From Chimonanthus salicifolius (lineage: Eukaryota > Streptophyta > Magnoliopsida > Laurales > Calycanthaceae), in the NCBI GenBank assembly GCA_013350335.1, contig CM023537.1:11881384-11945383 (forward strand): a stretch of DNA of 64,000 nucleotides, read 5' to 3'. How positions within the stretch are numbered: position 1 is the first letter of the stretch; the number at the start of each line of letters is the position of its first letter. Below are positions 47,601 to 58,225 of the stretch, one piece after another. The notes under the pieces were generated by a model. It searched no databases and was not told where the DNA came from. It saw only the letters and a list, made by a program, of their open reading frames with translations. Position numbers and translations under genes: made by a program.

Positions 47601-50600
47601 CAACCATAACTAGACAAACTTTGGACTCCGGTCTAGATTCATCGTCATCCCTTCTTACTTTGCTAGCCCAACTGCTTCGAAGGATATTTTACTCTGGACT
47701 CCGTCAAGGTGGTTTCTACTCCTCGTAGATGGGGGGATGAAACAAAATAAGGCGAAGCAAGGGAAGTGGGGACTGTCAGTCAAAATCATTTGGGCATTGT
47801 CCAAGGTGTAGGTGGCCTTCGTGGGCCCTCTTATCTCTTCGCACCCAGCTGAGATTGGTAGGAATGTATCGACTCTCAATGGAGTTTGGTGTCGAACTCT
47901 GACGGGGTGATGGAAAGCAGTCATGCTCCTCCTAAAGACTATCTGAATGAGATACGAAAAAGTAAGGGGAAGGAGAACGGTCTTTCTCGAAGGTGGTGTT
48001 GGCTTGTCATCTCTGCGAAATGCAGTCTCTCCTCCTCCGGTGAACTGGGTTGGTGAGGTGTCGAAAGGGTGACAGATGAGGTTTCGTAGAATCATCTGGC
48101 GATGATGAAGAGTTCTCCAGACTTTGATGATGAAAAGGCCCTCATGGTGGGTGCCATGTTGAGAATCTCATGTCAAAACAGAACGGTTCAAATGAAAGAA
48201 ATTCTACAAGAATTTTGGGAGGCGGAAAGTCGGGAGAGAAGAAGAAGAGGCGCTAGCTAAAAGAATGGGGAAAAGGGATTGAGAACTCCGTAAGCTTCAA
48301 TCCTTGGTAAACTATGACCGAAATATAGATATGGGGTGGGTGAAGAAGTGGTTTCTCAATGAAGTTTGATGTGGGAAATGGTATAGGTCTGGGGTCCTAG
48401 CAATTAGAGCAGTTAGTAGGTATGAAATTCAAAAATCTGTAGGTCATGTAAGTTTGTTTTGTATCATCGTCTTGCTCTGCCGTCTCTTTGGCACTTGAAC
48501 CATCTTTTTTGGGGCTTTCTCTTGTTGTAGTTTTTGGTAGTTGTTAGTCGTGCCACTCGGTAGGATTCCAACTGAGTGTTTTCTTTTCTTTTTTATCAAT
48601 AAAATCTACCTTTCAAAAAAAAAATTGTGCCGCCTAAGAACACTACCAGTTGCCAACATCCTGTCCGACTGACATGGAACGACAAACCCAAGTCACTCAG
48701 TGCAACCATTTCAGATGGCCTGATAAAATGCCAATGGTAGATTTTATCAATGTCGAATATACATACAGCCCGTTTTAATGCCCAACAAACTAGACTTTTG
48801 GGATTAAAAGCAAATTTTCAGATTGGGTTTTAGGACACACTAATAAAATTTGAACTTGTTCAGGCCTTTCATGTCTTAAATTACCTGGACACAAGTTGTC
48901 ACTTTTCCCTGTAAGAGATGGCTTGCAAGGATAGGGCCATAACTTTATGTGTCCCATGGATGCTTTTGACACGCATTCATGCATGTGAAATTATGCAGTT
49001 GTAGATGGAAGTGGAAGCATGTGCTAGACTGATTATGGCAACAGAAACCATGTCTTAGAAATTAGTGTCCATATGAACAAGCCTATGAGTAGTTTCTTCT
49101 AATTTTATTTAATTTATTTATAATCTCTCTGTTAGATCATACCTATATAGCAACTTCATCATTACCAAAGCCATTATCCTATCTATCAGGGGTCAAATTT
49201 GTACATCCTACTTTTCCACAATCCTATCAAAACTGATGTTCTCTGCTATTCCAAAACCAATCATGTCCTTTTTCACCGCCTCAGAGAAAGTCTTCAAAGG
49301 TCTCCTTCTCCAAGTACTTGTAATACTTTGGTTCCTTGAATTAGGGTTCTTTACAGTTTTCTATGTGTGCCACCATCTTAAATGGCATTTGTAAAAGTCT
49401 TCTATTTTATCATGGACGTTAAAATCTTAATTTAAGAAACACAACACATAGAAATCTTAAAGTCTTCTTGTTTGCTCTTCGTATGAGGCCGAGGTAATGG
49501 GTTCATGGAGGGGTATTAAGGAGTTATAAAAGAGGGCGACTCTTTCGTGGCTGTTCAATGGGCAAAAGGAAGTGGCTGCCCTCTGGATAAGGTCGAGGTA
49601 CTGAGGATGATTAGTAGAAAAATAGAATTGGTTATCTCTCATGTCCCTAGATCGGCAAATGAAAGAGCGGATAGAATGGCAAAGAGGGGTGCTCAGCTTT
49701 TGGAGGAGTTGTTTCTTGATCCAGGGGTAGTGAATGAAAGAGATATTGAATCTTAATGTAGTTCTACCCTGGATTGCTTCTTGTATTTCTTCCCCTGAGA
49801 GTTGAGGGTTTTGTTTGGCTTTCTTCTTGACATATTATTTCTTTTACTGCTGTATTTTTCCCGTCTCATAATAAAAGGGTTATCTTTCCAACAAAAAAAG
49901 AGCAACTGAACAGATCATTATCACAAGCAACTATATATTATTTGTGATAGGGTGGAGCAGAAACATAGAATTCCAAAAGGCAAACCCAAATAGATGAAGA
50001 TGGTAGTTTCAATCAGTGTAATTAATTAAAAGAGGGAAATAGAAGAAAGAATAAATCAAGAAATGAGATTCGCTGTGCACACAGATGAACCCCAAATCAC
50101 AAGCAGCGAAAATTGTGGGAGAACAGATGCTTATCATCTCCTGTTTGCATATAGAACAGCACATAAATCAGAAATCATAACAGTTGGACCGCCAGCATTC
50201 ATCGGTTCACCCCCAGATCACCAACAGTGGCAGTAACGAAAATTATTTGTAGCATGAGAAAACTAACAAACAGTCTAAACTATGGTTCCCTTTGGATGCA
50301 TGGAAATGAAAGTACTTTCCTGAACCATTGTTTAACCAAAGATGGTAGGAACCATTTTTATTTTAAGTTAAAATGGTTATTTCCTAAGAAATACTTTTCT
50401 CTCCATCAATCCAAACGGAGCATTTGCTGCAACTTCCACAGACACAACAAAGAACAGAATGCAAGCCAAACCATAACACATTGAAACCGACTGTGATCTG
50501 GGGTTGCTGCAACTTCCAGAGACACAACAAAGAACAGAATGCAAGCCAAACCATAATATATTGAAACCGACTGTGATCTGGGTTACATCCAAACGCAACG

Positions 50601-51003
50601 CCAATGTGCGATCTCATCACCCACCGTCTGGGGTTTGGGAGTTCCATCAAGAGCAATTGAAAAAAAAAAATGACATCAACCAACAAATGAAATCAAGACA
50701 TCATAGATTTAACAGATAAAAAAGTAAGAGAGAGAAAAAAAAAAATAAGAACACACACACGTAATACATATCTAATTCCATATACAAGAGAAAAGAGAAG
50801 GAATCTAGAGTTTTTGTCATGTTTCCAGCGAGAGTAAAGATTGGGAAAAGGAGAAAAGAATAGAACAGAATACCTCGTTTGGTTGGCGACGGCAGGGTAA
50901 CCTTGGTAGAGAAAGGTGGTGTTGAGAACAGAAATGGACGGCTGGGATTGAAGGATCTGTGTTGAGGGAAGTGGGAGAGGAGGCGAGGGGTGCAAAGCTC
51001 CAT
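35224..51003 (-). CDS. CURT1D: CURVATURE THYLAKOID 1 family protein (CURT1D-like), five exons, one frameshift
   Basis: CURT1 proteins oligomerise in thylakoid membranes and bend grana margins. Exons in transcription order: 50874-51003, 36205-36371, 35532-35637, 35382-35453, 35224-35295 (stop TGA). All splice phases fit and give about 181 aa. Residues 1-44 ([18 protein letters not shown]...) form a plastid transit peptide. Exon 2 holds the soluble part ending [17 protein letters not shown]. Exons 3-4 hold two membrane segments, [14 protein letters not shown] + [12 protein letters not shown] and [20 protein letters not shown]. The last exon is a short coiled coil ([16 protein letters not shown]). 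Exon 3 is 106 bp instead of the expected 105: one extra base at about 35564-35570 shifts the frame between ALWIS and SAIVG. All other parts are intact, so an assembly indel is more likely than a pseudogene. Intron 1 is about 14.5 kb, filled with transposons. Confidence 0.85.
36503..36748. repeat. Three tandem copies of an 82-bp repeat
   Basis: Almost identical units start near 36509, 36591 and 36673 at TACCATGATAGAATTTTCAC, with a period of exactly 82 bp. They lie in CURT1 intron 1, about 130-380 bp from the exon 2 acceptor. Confidence 0.95.
36955..38340 (-). mobile_element. LINE fragment: RT C-terminus and zf-RVT domain
   Basis: Minus-strand translation gives, in order, [20 protein letters not shown] (the GNGxxVRFWxD block after the reverse transcriptase), [15 protein letters not shown], and CPLC plus [17 protein letters not shown]. 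The last is the Cys/His zinc-finger RVT domain between RT and RNase H in plant L1-type LINEs. The upstream part (about 37980-38330) is RT C-terminal but shifted. Several stops mean it is dead. It is in sense orientation within CURT1 intron 1. Confidence 0.85.
38632..38660. repeat. (CT)n microsatellite
   Basis: A CT dinucleotide run with one interruption near its right end. Confidence 0.9.
38709..39137 (-). mobile_element. LINE 3' end (RNase H) with A-rich tail
   Basis: Minus-strand translation reads [18 protein letters not shown], then [20 protein letters not shown], then [14 protein letters not shown]: the second half of LINE RNase H with its catalytic EGDS block. An in-frame stop follows KKGW. 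A TTATTAATAA and two A-tracts (38709-38738 complement) end the element. The left part stops abruptly at 39138 against organelle-like DNA. Confidence 0.8.
39138..39700 (+). other. Probable organelle-derived insert (mitochondrial-like, group II intron domain V)
   Basis: Composition changes sharply to balanced GC. The stretch AGCGATCTGAGTGATAG, GGGA, CTATCCCGCTCGGTT (39139-39176) folds as a group II intron domain V hairpin with a GGGA-type tetraloop. The following GAGCCGTCCGATTCAAGCC and the T-arm-like GGGGTTCAATTCC (about 39421) read like plant mitochondrial intron or spacer DNA. No complete gene is present. It is probably a nuclear copy of mitochondrial DNA. I rely on pattern memory here, not an alignment. 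Confidence 0.5.
39701..40585. other. Unassigned part of CURT1 intron 1
   Basis: 39701-40110 is AT-rich without recognisable elements. 40120-40560 is purine-rich on the plus strand (GAAAAG, GGAAGG words). It adjoins the inverted LTR arm at 40586 and could be the distal part of that LTR or of another retroelement, but nothing confirms this. Confidence 0.3.
40586..41735 (-). mobile_element. Inverted 3' end of the Ty3/gypsy chromovirus
   Basis: A close inverted copy of the right end of the neighbouring element (about 44656-45821). On the minus strand it carries [17 protein letters not shown], then [20 protein letters not shown], and [20 protein letters not shown] (end of integrase). Chromodomain remnants, a polypurine tract (complement of 40815-40826) and the start of the LTR at 40814 follow. 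It stops at 41734, where it joins the forward element. It is therefore a second, truncated element or a rearranged half. Confidence 0.85.
41736..45830 (+). mobile_element. Degenerate Ty3/gypsy chromovirus retrotransposon (protease to 3' LTR)
   Basis: Domain order is protease, reverse transcriptase, RNase H, integrase, chromodomain, which is gypsy order. The protease DSG active site lies at 41907-41915, with a stop at 42052. RT runs from about 42410, with YFDDILIYS at 42982; a frame break precedes it near 42870. RNase H includes [13 protein letters not shown] and [13 protein letters not shown] (43460-43640). The integrase zinc finger ends CRPCQLAKQ (about 44075) and its core begins [10 protein letters not shown]. 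The C-terminal GKLSPR-like module and the chromodomain ([12 protein letters not shown], one-base shift at about 45180) reach 45436. The polypurine tract is 45553-45564, and the 3' LTR starts TGATGCGGTGC at 45565. At least six stops or frameshifts mean it is inactive. No gag or matching 5' LTR is present in forward orientation. Confidence 0.9.
46200..48628 (+). mobile_element. Internally deleted LINE: ORF1 (RRM + DUF4283) plus 3' UTR and poly-A
   Basis: Near 46229-46445 the plus strand encodes an RNA-recognition motif ([20 protein letters not shown], then [14 protein letters not shown]). Near 46878-47110 it encodes a DUF4283-type block ([35 protein letters not shown]). Both are typical of plant LINE ORF1. 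A Gln/Gly-rich tail ([10 protein letters not shown], about 47580) follows. The sequence then runs straight to a 3' UTR with ATCAATAAAATC and an A-tail at 48619-48627, without any endonuclease, RT or RNase H. Frames are broken in several places. Confidence 0.75.
49480..49900 (+). mobile_element. LINE RNase H tail
   Basis: The frame at 49530-49756 reads [20 protein letters not shown], then [20 protein letters not shown], the C-terminal half of RNase H including the HVPRxxNxxAD motif. A 3' UTR with AATAAAAGGG and a final A-tract (about 49893) follows. It is 5'-truncated, antisense to CURT1, in intron 1 of that gene. Confidence 0.8.
50424..50582. repeat. 80-bp tandem duplication near CURT1 exon 1
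   Basis: Two copies, each beginning TTGCTGCAACTTCCA, at 50424 and 50504. They differ at a few bases. Located about 290 bp inside CURT1 intron 1 from the exon 1 donor. Confidence 0.9.
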
Positions 51004-52679
51004 TTTCGAGCTCCTGCTACTATTTTTTCTTTCGACCAGCTGGCTACTACGGCTGGTGTAGCTATGAACGCAAATGTTTGTAATATATACGGTGAGTTTG
51101 GTGTATGCGCACGATTCTCTCTCTTAGGTGTGCGTAACTTCACGGTTGTATGCCACGCTCCCAAGTCACTCCACGCCAATTTTTCCAATGAACTCCAAAT
51201 GAAGGATGCAAGTTGAATTAGGTCAAAATATAATGTATTTTTAATATCTAAGAAAATAGGTTTAAATTAATTTGTCAAAAAATCATTTTTAAAAATGTTA
51301 ACAAGTTACTTAAATATATAAATTGCATTCTCTAAAAAGGTTAAATGGCTAGTTGGTTGGATGAGAATTTTTTTTTACATTTTAAAAAGTTGTGTGAATG
51401 TAATTTTTAAAAAATTTAACTGATTAATTATTAATTAATCCAAGTTGTTAAATATATCATACTCTTTAAACACAAATTAGGGCTCAACTATTGAATCTCT
51501 AAATCCTAAAATAAATAAATGGATAAATAGATTCAGAATCGACTTGTCAACCATCAAATGTTTTCTCTAAAAATTAATTAAAAATAGACTCCTTGTGCTC
51601 AACATACTCTCAAAAATCTTGAATGGGATGAGGTCAACTTGTCAAAGGTGTAATGCATTTGATGCATTCTACTTTCACTTATTTTTTGAATAATCAGAGT
51701 CTAGATAAATTTAAAATTATTGTAATTATTATTTATATCATTTTCTATACGTCTAAATCAATGTTTCGATGAACAACCTTTTTAAAATTCTTTTTTTTCA
51801 ATATACTCTTTGTGCTTTGAGCTTGCATATAATTAAGTGATTGTGTATAGTACCAGTCTAAAATCTGAAAGTCCATTAGAGGTCTCAAGTCACAAATTTA
51901 TTACTGAGAATCTCTCAATTTAATCATTGGTAATTGGCTGTGGCTTCGTATTTTCTCTTCAGACGGTATCTCTTACATAATTCATCATTTCTACAAACCA
52001 TTATGAAAGAAACTTAAATCAAAATTCAATTAAATCTAATATGATAGTGTTCCAGCAATTTTTTTTGAAGATCCATTCAGAGATTAGTAAAATTTATCAA
52101 ATTAGTCAACTAAAAATCTAATAAACTAAGTAAACTTCACTCAAGCTGACTCACTCTAAGTTTATCGGACTTGAGAAGTACTGGGTGTTTTTCGGACTTA
52201 GTAGGACTAGTAAGTCATATAGGATTGGATAGCATTATCATTTATAATAAGAGTAATATTTTTTTAAAGAGATTAAATATGATAATGAATAAAAATTAAA
52301 GTTATTCCCAATTTTTATTTTAAAACTATTTCTTTCATCAAATACATTAACTTCCTCGATATTCTTTATCATTTCAAATAATAAATAAGACACTTTTTTA
52401 GAACCATTCTTACAATATCCAGTGTAAAACCTCCACGGGTGAGCCCACTACCCCTAAGGCACACCAAAGTTAGACCATGAGGCTTCGGGTAATATTTTTC
52501 AATATATTTTTATCACCTTAGAAACGAAAAACAAACGTCATTTATCTGTTAACTGATAGAATATGACAAGCAGGTACAGTTCATAGAACAGATATAATGC
52601 CACTTTTGTCATTCACACTTGGCATGGATGGGATCATGATTTAAAGAGGTCTAACATGAAGCTCTTGCAGGCACATAGC
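51004..52679. other. CURT1 upstream region / CutA downstream region
   Basis: No gene recognised. The first ~200 bp upstream of the CURT1 start is mixed in composition and probably 5' UTR and promoter. 51220-52560 is strongly AT-rich with no repeats of clear identity. The last ~100 bp is likely CutA 3' UTR. Confidence 0.4.
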
Positions 52680-55600
52680 TCATTCCCTTGTACTGTTTTT
52701 GATCCATTCTAGGTAGTTGAGATTTCCCCCAGTGATGGGCATGGAAATAACTTCCGGAACACTGCAAGGAAAGGGCAAAAAGAGGACCTCCTCAGAGAAT
52801 ATTCAAACATACAAGGAAATATATTAAGAGTATACATCAAGTTACTTAAGCTTTACCTGAACCAAAAAATCACAAGTTAACAACAGTTGAATAACCCTGA
52901 TCATTAATTTGAACGACTCATTGAGATAGATATTTTTGAGAAAAGTTGACCAAGACCCTCTTTAAATCCATTTAATTTACAAGAAAATTGTTTTGGAAAC
53001 ACCCTCTAGATAAAGGTTAGGATCATCCAATCAATGAGAGTTTTAGGTTGGGCTTAATCCACGCCAAGGCTCCTGAGGATGATCAGTTGGGTCCTGATAC
53101 AAAATTTCTTTGTAATAGTAATATAGTATGTAGCTGCAATTAAATCTATGAAAAAATAGTGTCAAATAAGCTGTCCATGTTGCTCCACTGCCTAACTAAA
53201 CCTTTTTACGTGGCAATCTTAGCATGGGTTAGTTACTAAAAACAACCCAAAACACATATCTTTTTGTGATAACAAACAAAAGTTCTGCAGCACCGTTATT
53301 TTTTATTTTATTTTATTTTTGAACAAGAAGCACAAGCACACTAGTCTCTACATTGCTGTGCAAGTACTCTCAAATGATTCTAGCTATCAATTGGGCTATT
53401 TTGTGCTTGGAATGCCAACCACCAGTTTCTCCTTTGACTGCCCTTTTGTAGTCCTCTAGATTCCTCTCATTGATGGCTATGATCATATTCATAGTGTAAT
53501 TCATTATGGCTCGTTTTGCTTGCTGAGATCTGTTGATAGCTTGTCGTGTGCCTAGTGGCGGCCCGCCTGGAACCTAACATGGAATAGGATAAAGGGCCCG
53601 ATTTCATGCATTCCATTAGCTATGGAGCTTTTGGCGTGTGGATCAGTCACTAACAATTAAAATTAGATTAGGCACGATGTCTCGTGCTAGAATCCTAGTG
53701 AAGGCAAACCTATGGAAGGGTGGGCCGTCGGCACGGAAGCATGGTGGTGGTATGCTATATGATGAGTCATCGACGAGGGGAGTGTTGCGATTCGTTGATG
53801 ACTCGTCATGTGCCTCATGAAGGAAAGCCTGGGTGTCGGTCAACCTAGCATGGAATATAAGATAAAGAGCCAGATTTCACGCGTTCCATCAGCTTTGAAG
53901 ATTTTGGCATATAGGTCAGATCCCTAACACTGGCAACTATTTGCAGGGTAATGGGGTACATGCATGCCATATGCATGGATGAGGTGCAGAACAACTGATC
54001 TGGATAGGCGTAAATAAATGAAGAATACAAATATTAACCTGTTAGCCATATCCATTAACTGCTAAAAAAATTGACTGGCTTTTTATCCAATATTGACTGC
54101 ATTGAATACTAAACAGCATAGCTGCAGGTAAAAATGCCAGGAAATTGCTCAATGGAAGTTTTACTTACTCGTATTCATGGTTGGACTTAACATGCTCCGT
54201 CAAAGCTTCCAACAAGGATTCCCTGGTCTTGATTATAAGCAGTTCTTCAGAATCTGTCTGAATCTGAAATTCAAGGGGAAACATTCATAAATATTTAAAA
54301 TTCTGATTGCATGATCCATATGCTGACAACCAAAGCACAAGTTCACTTTTGCACCCCACAAGTACTTGCTTCTGCAAATGATTGAATTGAATTATAGAAT
54401 GCAAACAGCAGTAACTGAAAAACCCATTAAGGGTCGCATACCTTATACTCTCTCCCTCTCTCTTCCCCTCCCTATCTCTATCTCCTGAATTACCTAGCAC
54501 ATTTTCATGCTTTTTTTCCCCTCAAATGTGTGCCATTTTCTCAACATCATTAAATCTGCAAGCCGAAAGTGAGAAGGCACTGTTTAAATTATTGTTTGGA
54601 GTGTATAGGTGGATACATGCAACAGCTTAGAAAGTATCGGAAGGGGAAAGGGTAAGAATGTATATTTTGGAAGAAATTATCACCCCAAATAGAAACTCAA
54701 AAAGCCCATCACAGATAACAAAAACAGCTCACGATGGTTCTTGTCCCAGACACACCCTTATTTGAAACAAGAACGCAGAATCCTCACCTTACCATCCCAG
54801 AAATAAACTGACTCGATACCTGCAGTCACAAAATGTAAACATGCACTCATCAAAACATGGATCTTCGGAACAAATCATCTGTTGTTGCTCACAGCAAGAG
54901 AGGAAATCAATGACTCGACACAATAAAATGTATTCAATATAAGTGCAAGAAAGCAGAAGCTAGCAAAATATGGTCAACAAAGTGAGGTCTTTTGGAGTAA
55001 AGCACCCATAAACGGCATGCAGATAATATATACCCAAGGGAATACAGTTATATAATTTGAGAAATGGATCAGATTGAAAACATTCCCTTGATGCAGCATC
55101 TGTAATAGACAACCACTTCTTGAACAATGACTATCAATAGATCCTGTTCAAAGCTGTATGAAAGCATGCCACTATCATATTGTTGTAGTTCAACTTACAA
55201 TCCTTACCTTGTTTAAAAACCAAAAAGCTATCAAAATAAGCAAAATACTGTTGTAAATTATTATTGTTTCAAGAATGATGAACTCAGTGACTGAAAATAG
55301 ATGCAACAGCAAAAGCTTTAAATTATTGTAGACATACACAAAATATACCAAAACAAAATTTTGCATGTTGAGGGTATAAGTGTGAGATTATTTGTTCTTC
55401 TCTGGTTGACAGAATACTTGTGACATGATAAAAACTTGGGATTTGGATACTCCATTGGTGGATTGTTCACCATTTGTAAGATGTATCATAAACATTGCTA
55501 ACACTGATTTTGTGGCTTGTCTGAAAAGAAATGAATGAACCTTCTAAATAGGATAGTTAAAAATTATCAATGATTTTGTGGATTATCTGAAACGAAATGA

Positions 55601-58194
55601 ATGGGATGTCTAATATAGGAATGTGGAAAAAACCCAAGTGGGGGTTGGCTTGACGGTGAAGAAGTTCACCTCATGAAGGGATGTCTTGAGTTCGATTCAC
55701 GCTCAACACCCCTATAGGTCACTCCCCATAGTTTCTTACCTGGTGTTTGTGGGATTGAGAGGCTTGCACATGCTCCAAGGGCTAGTCGGGTTAAAATGTC
55801 TCCTGTCCAAATACAGGTGAGACCCCTGGACACCTTGGTCATCAAAAAAAAAAAAATAGGAATGTGGAAATTATCAAAATGGGGCTGATGAATTATTAGG
55901 AGAAATAGAAGGCATAAAAAAATTCTCTGAAAATAGAATTGGAAGGAATAGGGTAAACCTCTTTGTCGGACTAAAGGGTAGAAAGATGGAGATGCAAAAT
56001 GGGTTTCTCTCCAGATAGATAAGTTCAGTTTCAATGGATTAGCGAGAAGTGAACCAGCAGGAATTGCTGGAGTGTACACGTTAAAAAAAAAGGACTTCCA
56101 GATTATCATTTTGGGCCCAAGAGTATTAAAACTGAAAAAGATGAAATCCCAGCAGGAAAGAAGTTGTTGAGGCTTCCATGTTGATCGTGCTGTTTCTTTC
56201 ATTTGGCTAGGTTGCGCTTCTTGTGCTCACTAACCTTCTTGAAAAAAATGAAAAAATTGTTGAGGGTACTGAAGAATTTCTTCTTAATGCAAATGGGATT
56301 CTTCAAACATGATTATAAGGGAAATAGCAATGGAAAATATCCAAGGATGTTCGCTGCCATCCTGGGTAATATTTGGAATGTCAAGGCATTGAAGCTAGGT
56401 CGCTTTCCTGCCTATGTCTTTGTAGAGTGTCCAATGCCTAATAGAGTTGCCAACATGTCAGATGCCAGCAAAGCAAGGAGTGGATAGAGAAGACATATTT
56501 ATAGGACTGTCATTATCTCCATAGTCACTTTACTGTTACTTGAATTAAGATTGGTGTACGCATGTCGACAACTATGCATCTATGTTCATGTGTATGTAAC
56601 TATGTATTATAATATGTCCTTCTTGCCCTGTATGGCTAGGCATGGCAATTTTAATTAAATTCTTTTGGTCATTGATAAAAATGGTAGATAGATCAATTTC
56701 TTGAGTACAAGAATATTCCTCAGAGATTTAGATTTCCAGTAAATTTCACATTGCAACTCAGCCCTGAAGATATTCTGAAGAGCACCCAAAAATGTCAGGC
56801 ATGGTCAGTAATTGATAAAGGTACATGTTTTTATAGGATCGAAGCACCCTTTGTGTCCAGGCATGAGCATGTGATAAGACAGAGGAATTGGAACTGCACA
56901 CACACACACATATATATGTGTGTGTGTGTGTGTGTGAAAGATAAGAACTGTGCACATATTATAAACAATTTATCAAATTGGATTATCTATAGCACCTATT
57001 ATGCAGGATATACATAAGATACTAGTAAATAATTTAGTTTGCGTTCTGCATGTATTTAACATGCATAAAGTACAACAAAAATAACAAATAGAACTTGCAG
57101 TCAGAAGAAAATACCACACTTGCCACCATTGGAATTAGAATTTGTGATAGAATGATCATCTACCACTAATTTTTTGTAATTGGTTTTTCTTGAAAATTGA
57201 AATGGATAATCTCATAATAGTTGTGCAGTGAAACTAAGACACCAAGCATACAATTCAAAAACTTTTGAAATACAGAAGATAAACTATAAATATGTTATAA
57301 AAAATCCTCATTTGAATTGAAGGGTGGATGCCTTAGTTATCCCAAACAACTCATTGTACATGACTATTCTACTTTTTAAAGCATTTCATTACTAACATTA
57401 TAGGACATTGTTTATTCATGTCAAAATTTAGTTGCACACAGGATGAAAAGAGGATTAGAGACAAAATGTGAAAGCATCAGGCGTAAGGAAAAAGAGTTCA
57501 GCTTCATCCATATTTAGATGTCTTTCAACATTGACAATGCAATAGGATTAAACCCTACCTTTCGTAACAAACAAGCAAAAGATTGGACCAAGACAAAAAG
57601 TCTGAGGATTATACAGAGTAACATTCCATTTGAATTGGAAAAATATGAACTGGAAGGTATTTCTAAGGGGTATCTACGGATGCCTTCGAGATACATGCCT
57701 GGTACCCGATTAACACATGCAGCGAGCTTTCTGTGACAATGCTTTCCGCCAGCTTCTTGCCTGCATCCAAACAAGAGTAAATAAAAAATGGAATAAACAA
57801 TCATGACATTCTACACTTCTTTGACCTAGTTCTTAAAATAAAAGCTGCAATATCACATGTTTCTTTGAAGGCCATTTCCTGGGCTAGTTGCTCCCCAATT
57901 TAAGTGTATCTTGAAGGCAGATTTATTAAGCACTTTGATAAAGCCCACCCAAGGAGTCCATCAACTTACGGCAAACTGAAATTCAACTTTGATGGAAGCC
58001 TCAGATGGTGTAGTCCAGAGGTATTGGTAACTCTTATAAAGGGGGCTCTCTCTCTCTGCAATTTGGTGGTTTCTAATAAGATACAATTATCCCTGGAAGC
58101 TGGGGGATAGCAAAGAAGAGATCAGGATATCTTATTGGTCAAGGTGGTAATGGAGCTCAACATATTGATAAACTTACCAAAAGCTGGATTTTTT

Positions 58195-58225
<31 letters not shown>

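Noticed and set aside
53638..53843. Overlapping short frames on both strands in CutA intron 5
   Set aside because: Mutual shadows inside a repeat pair with no domain.
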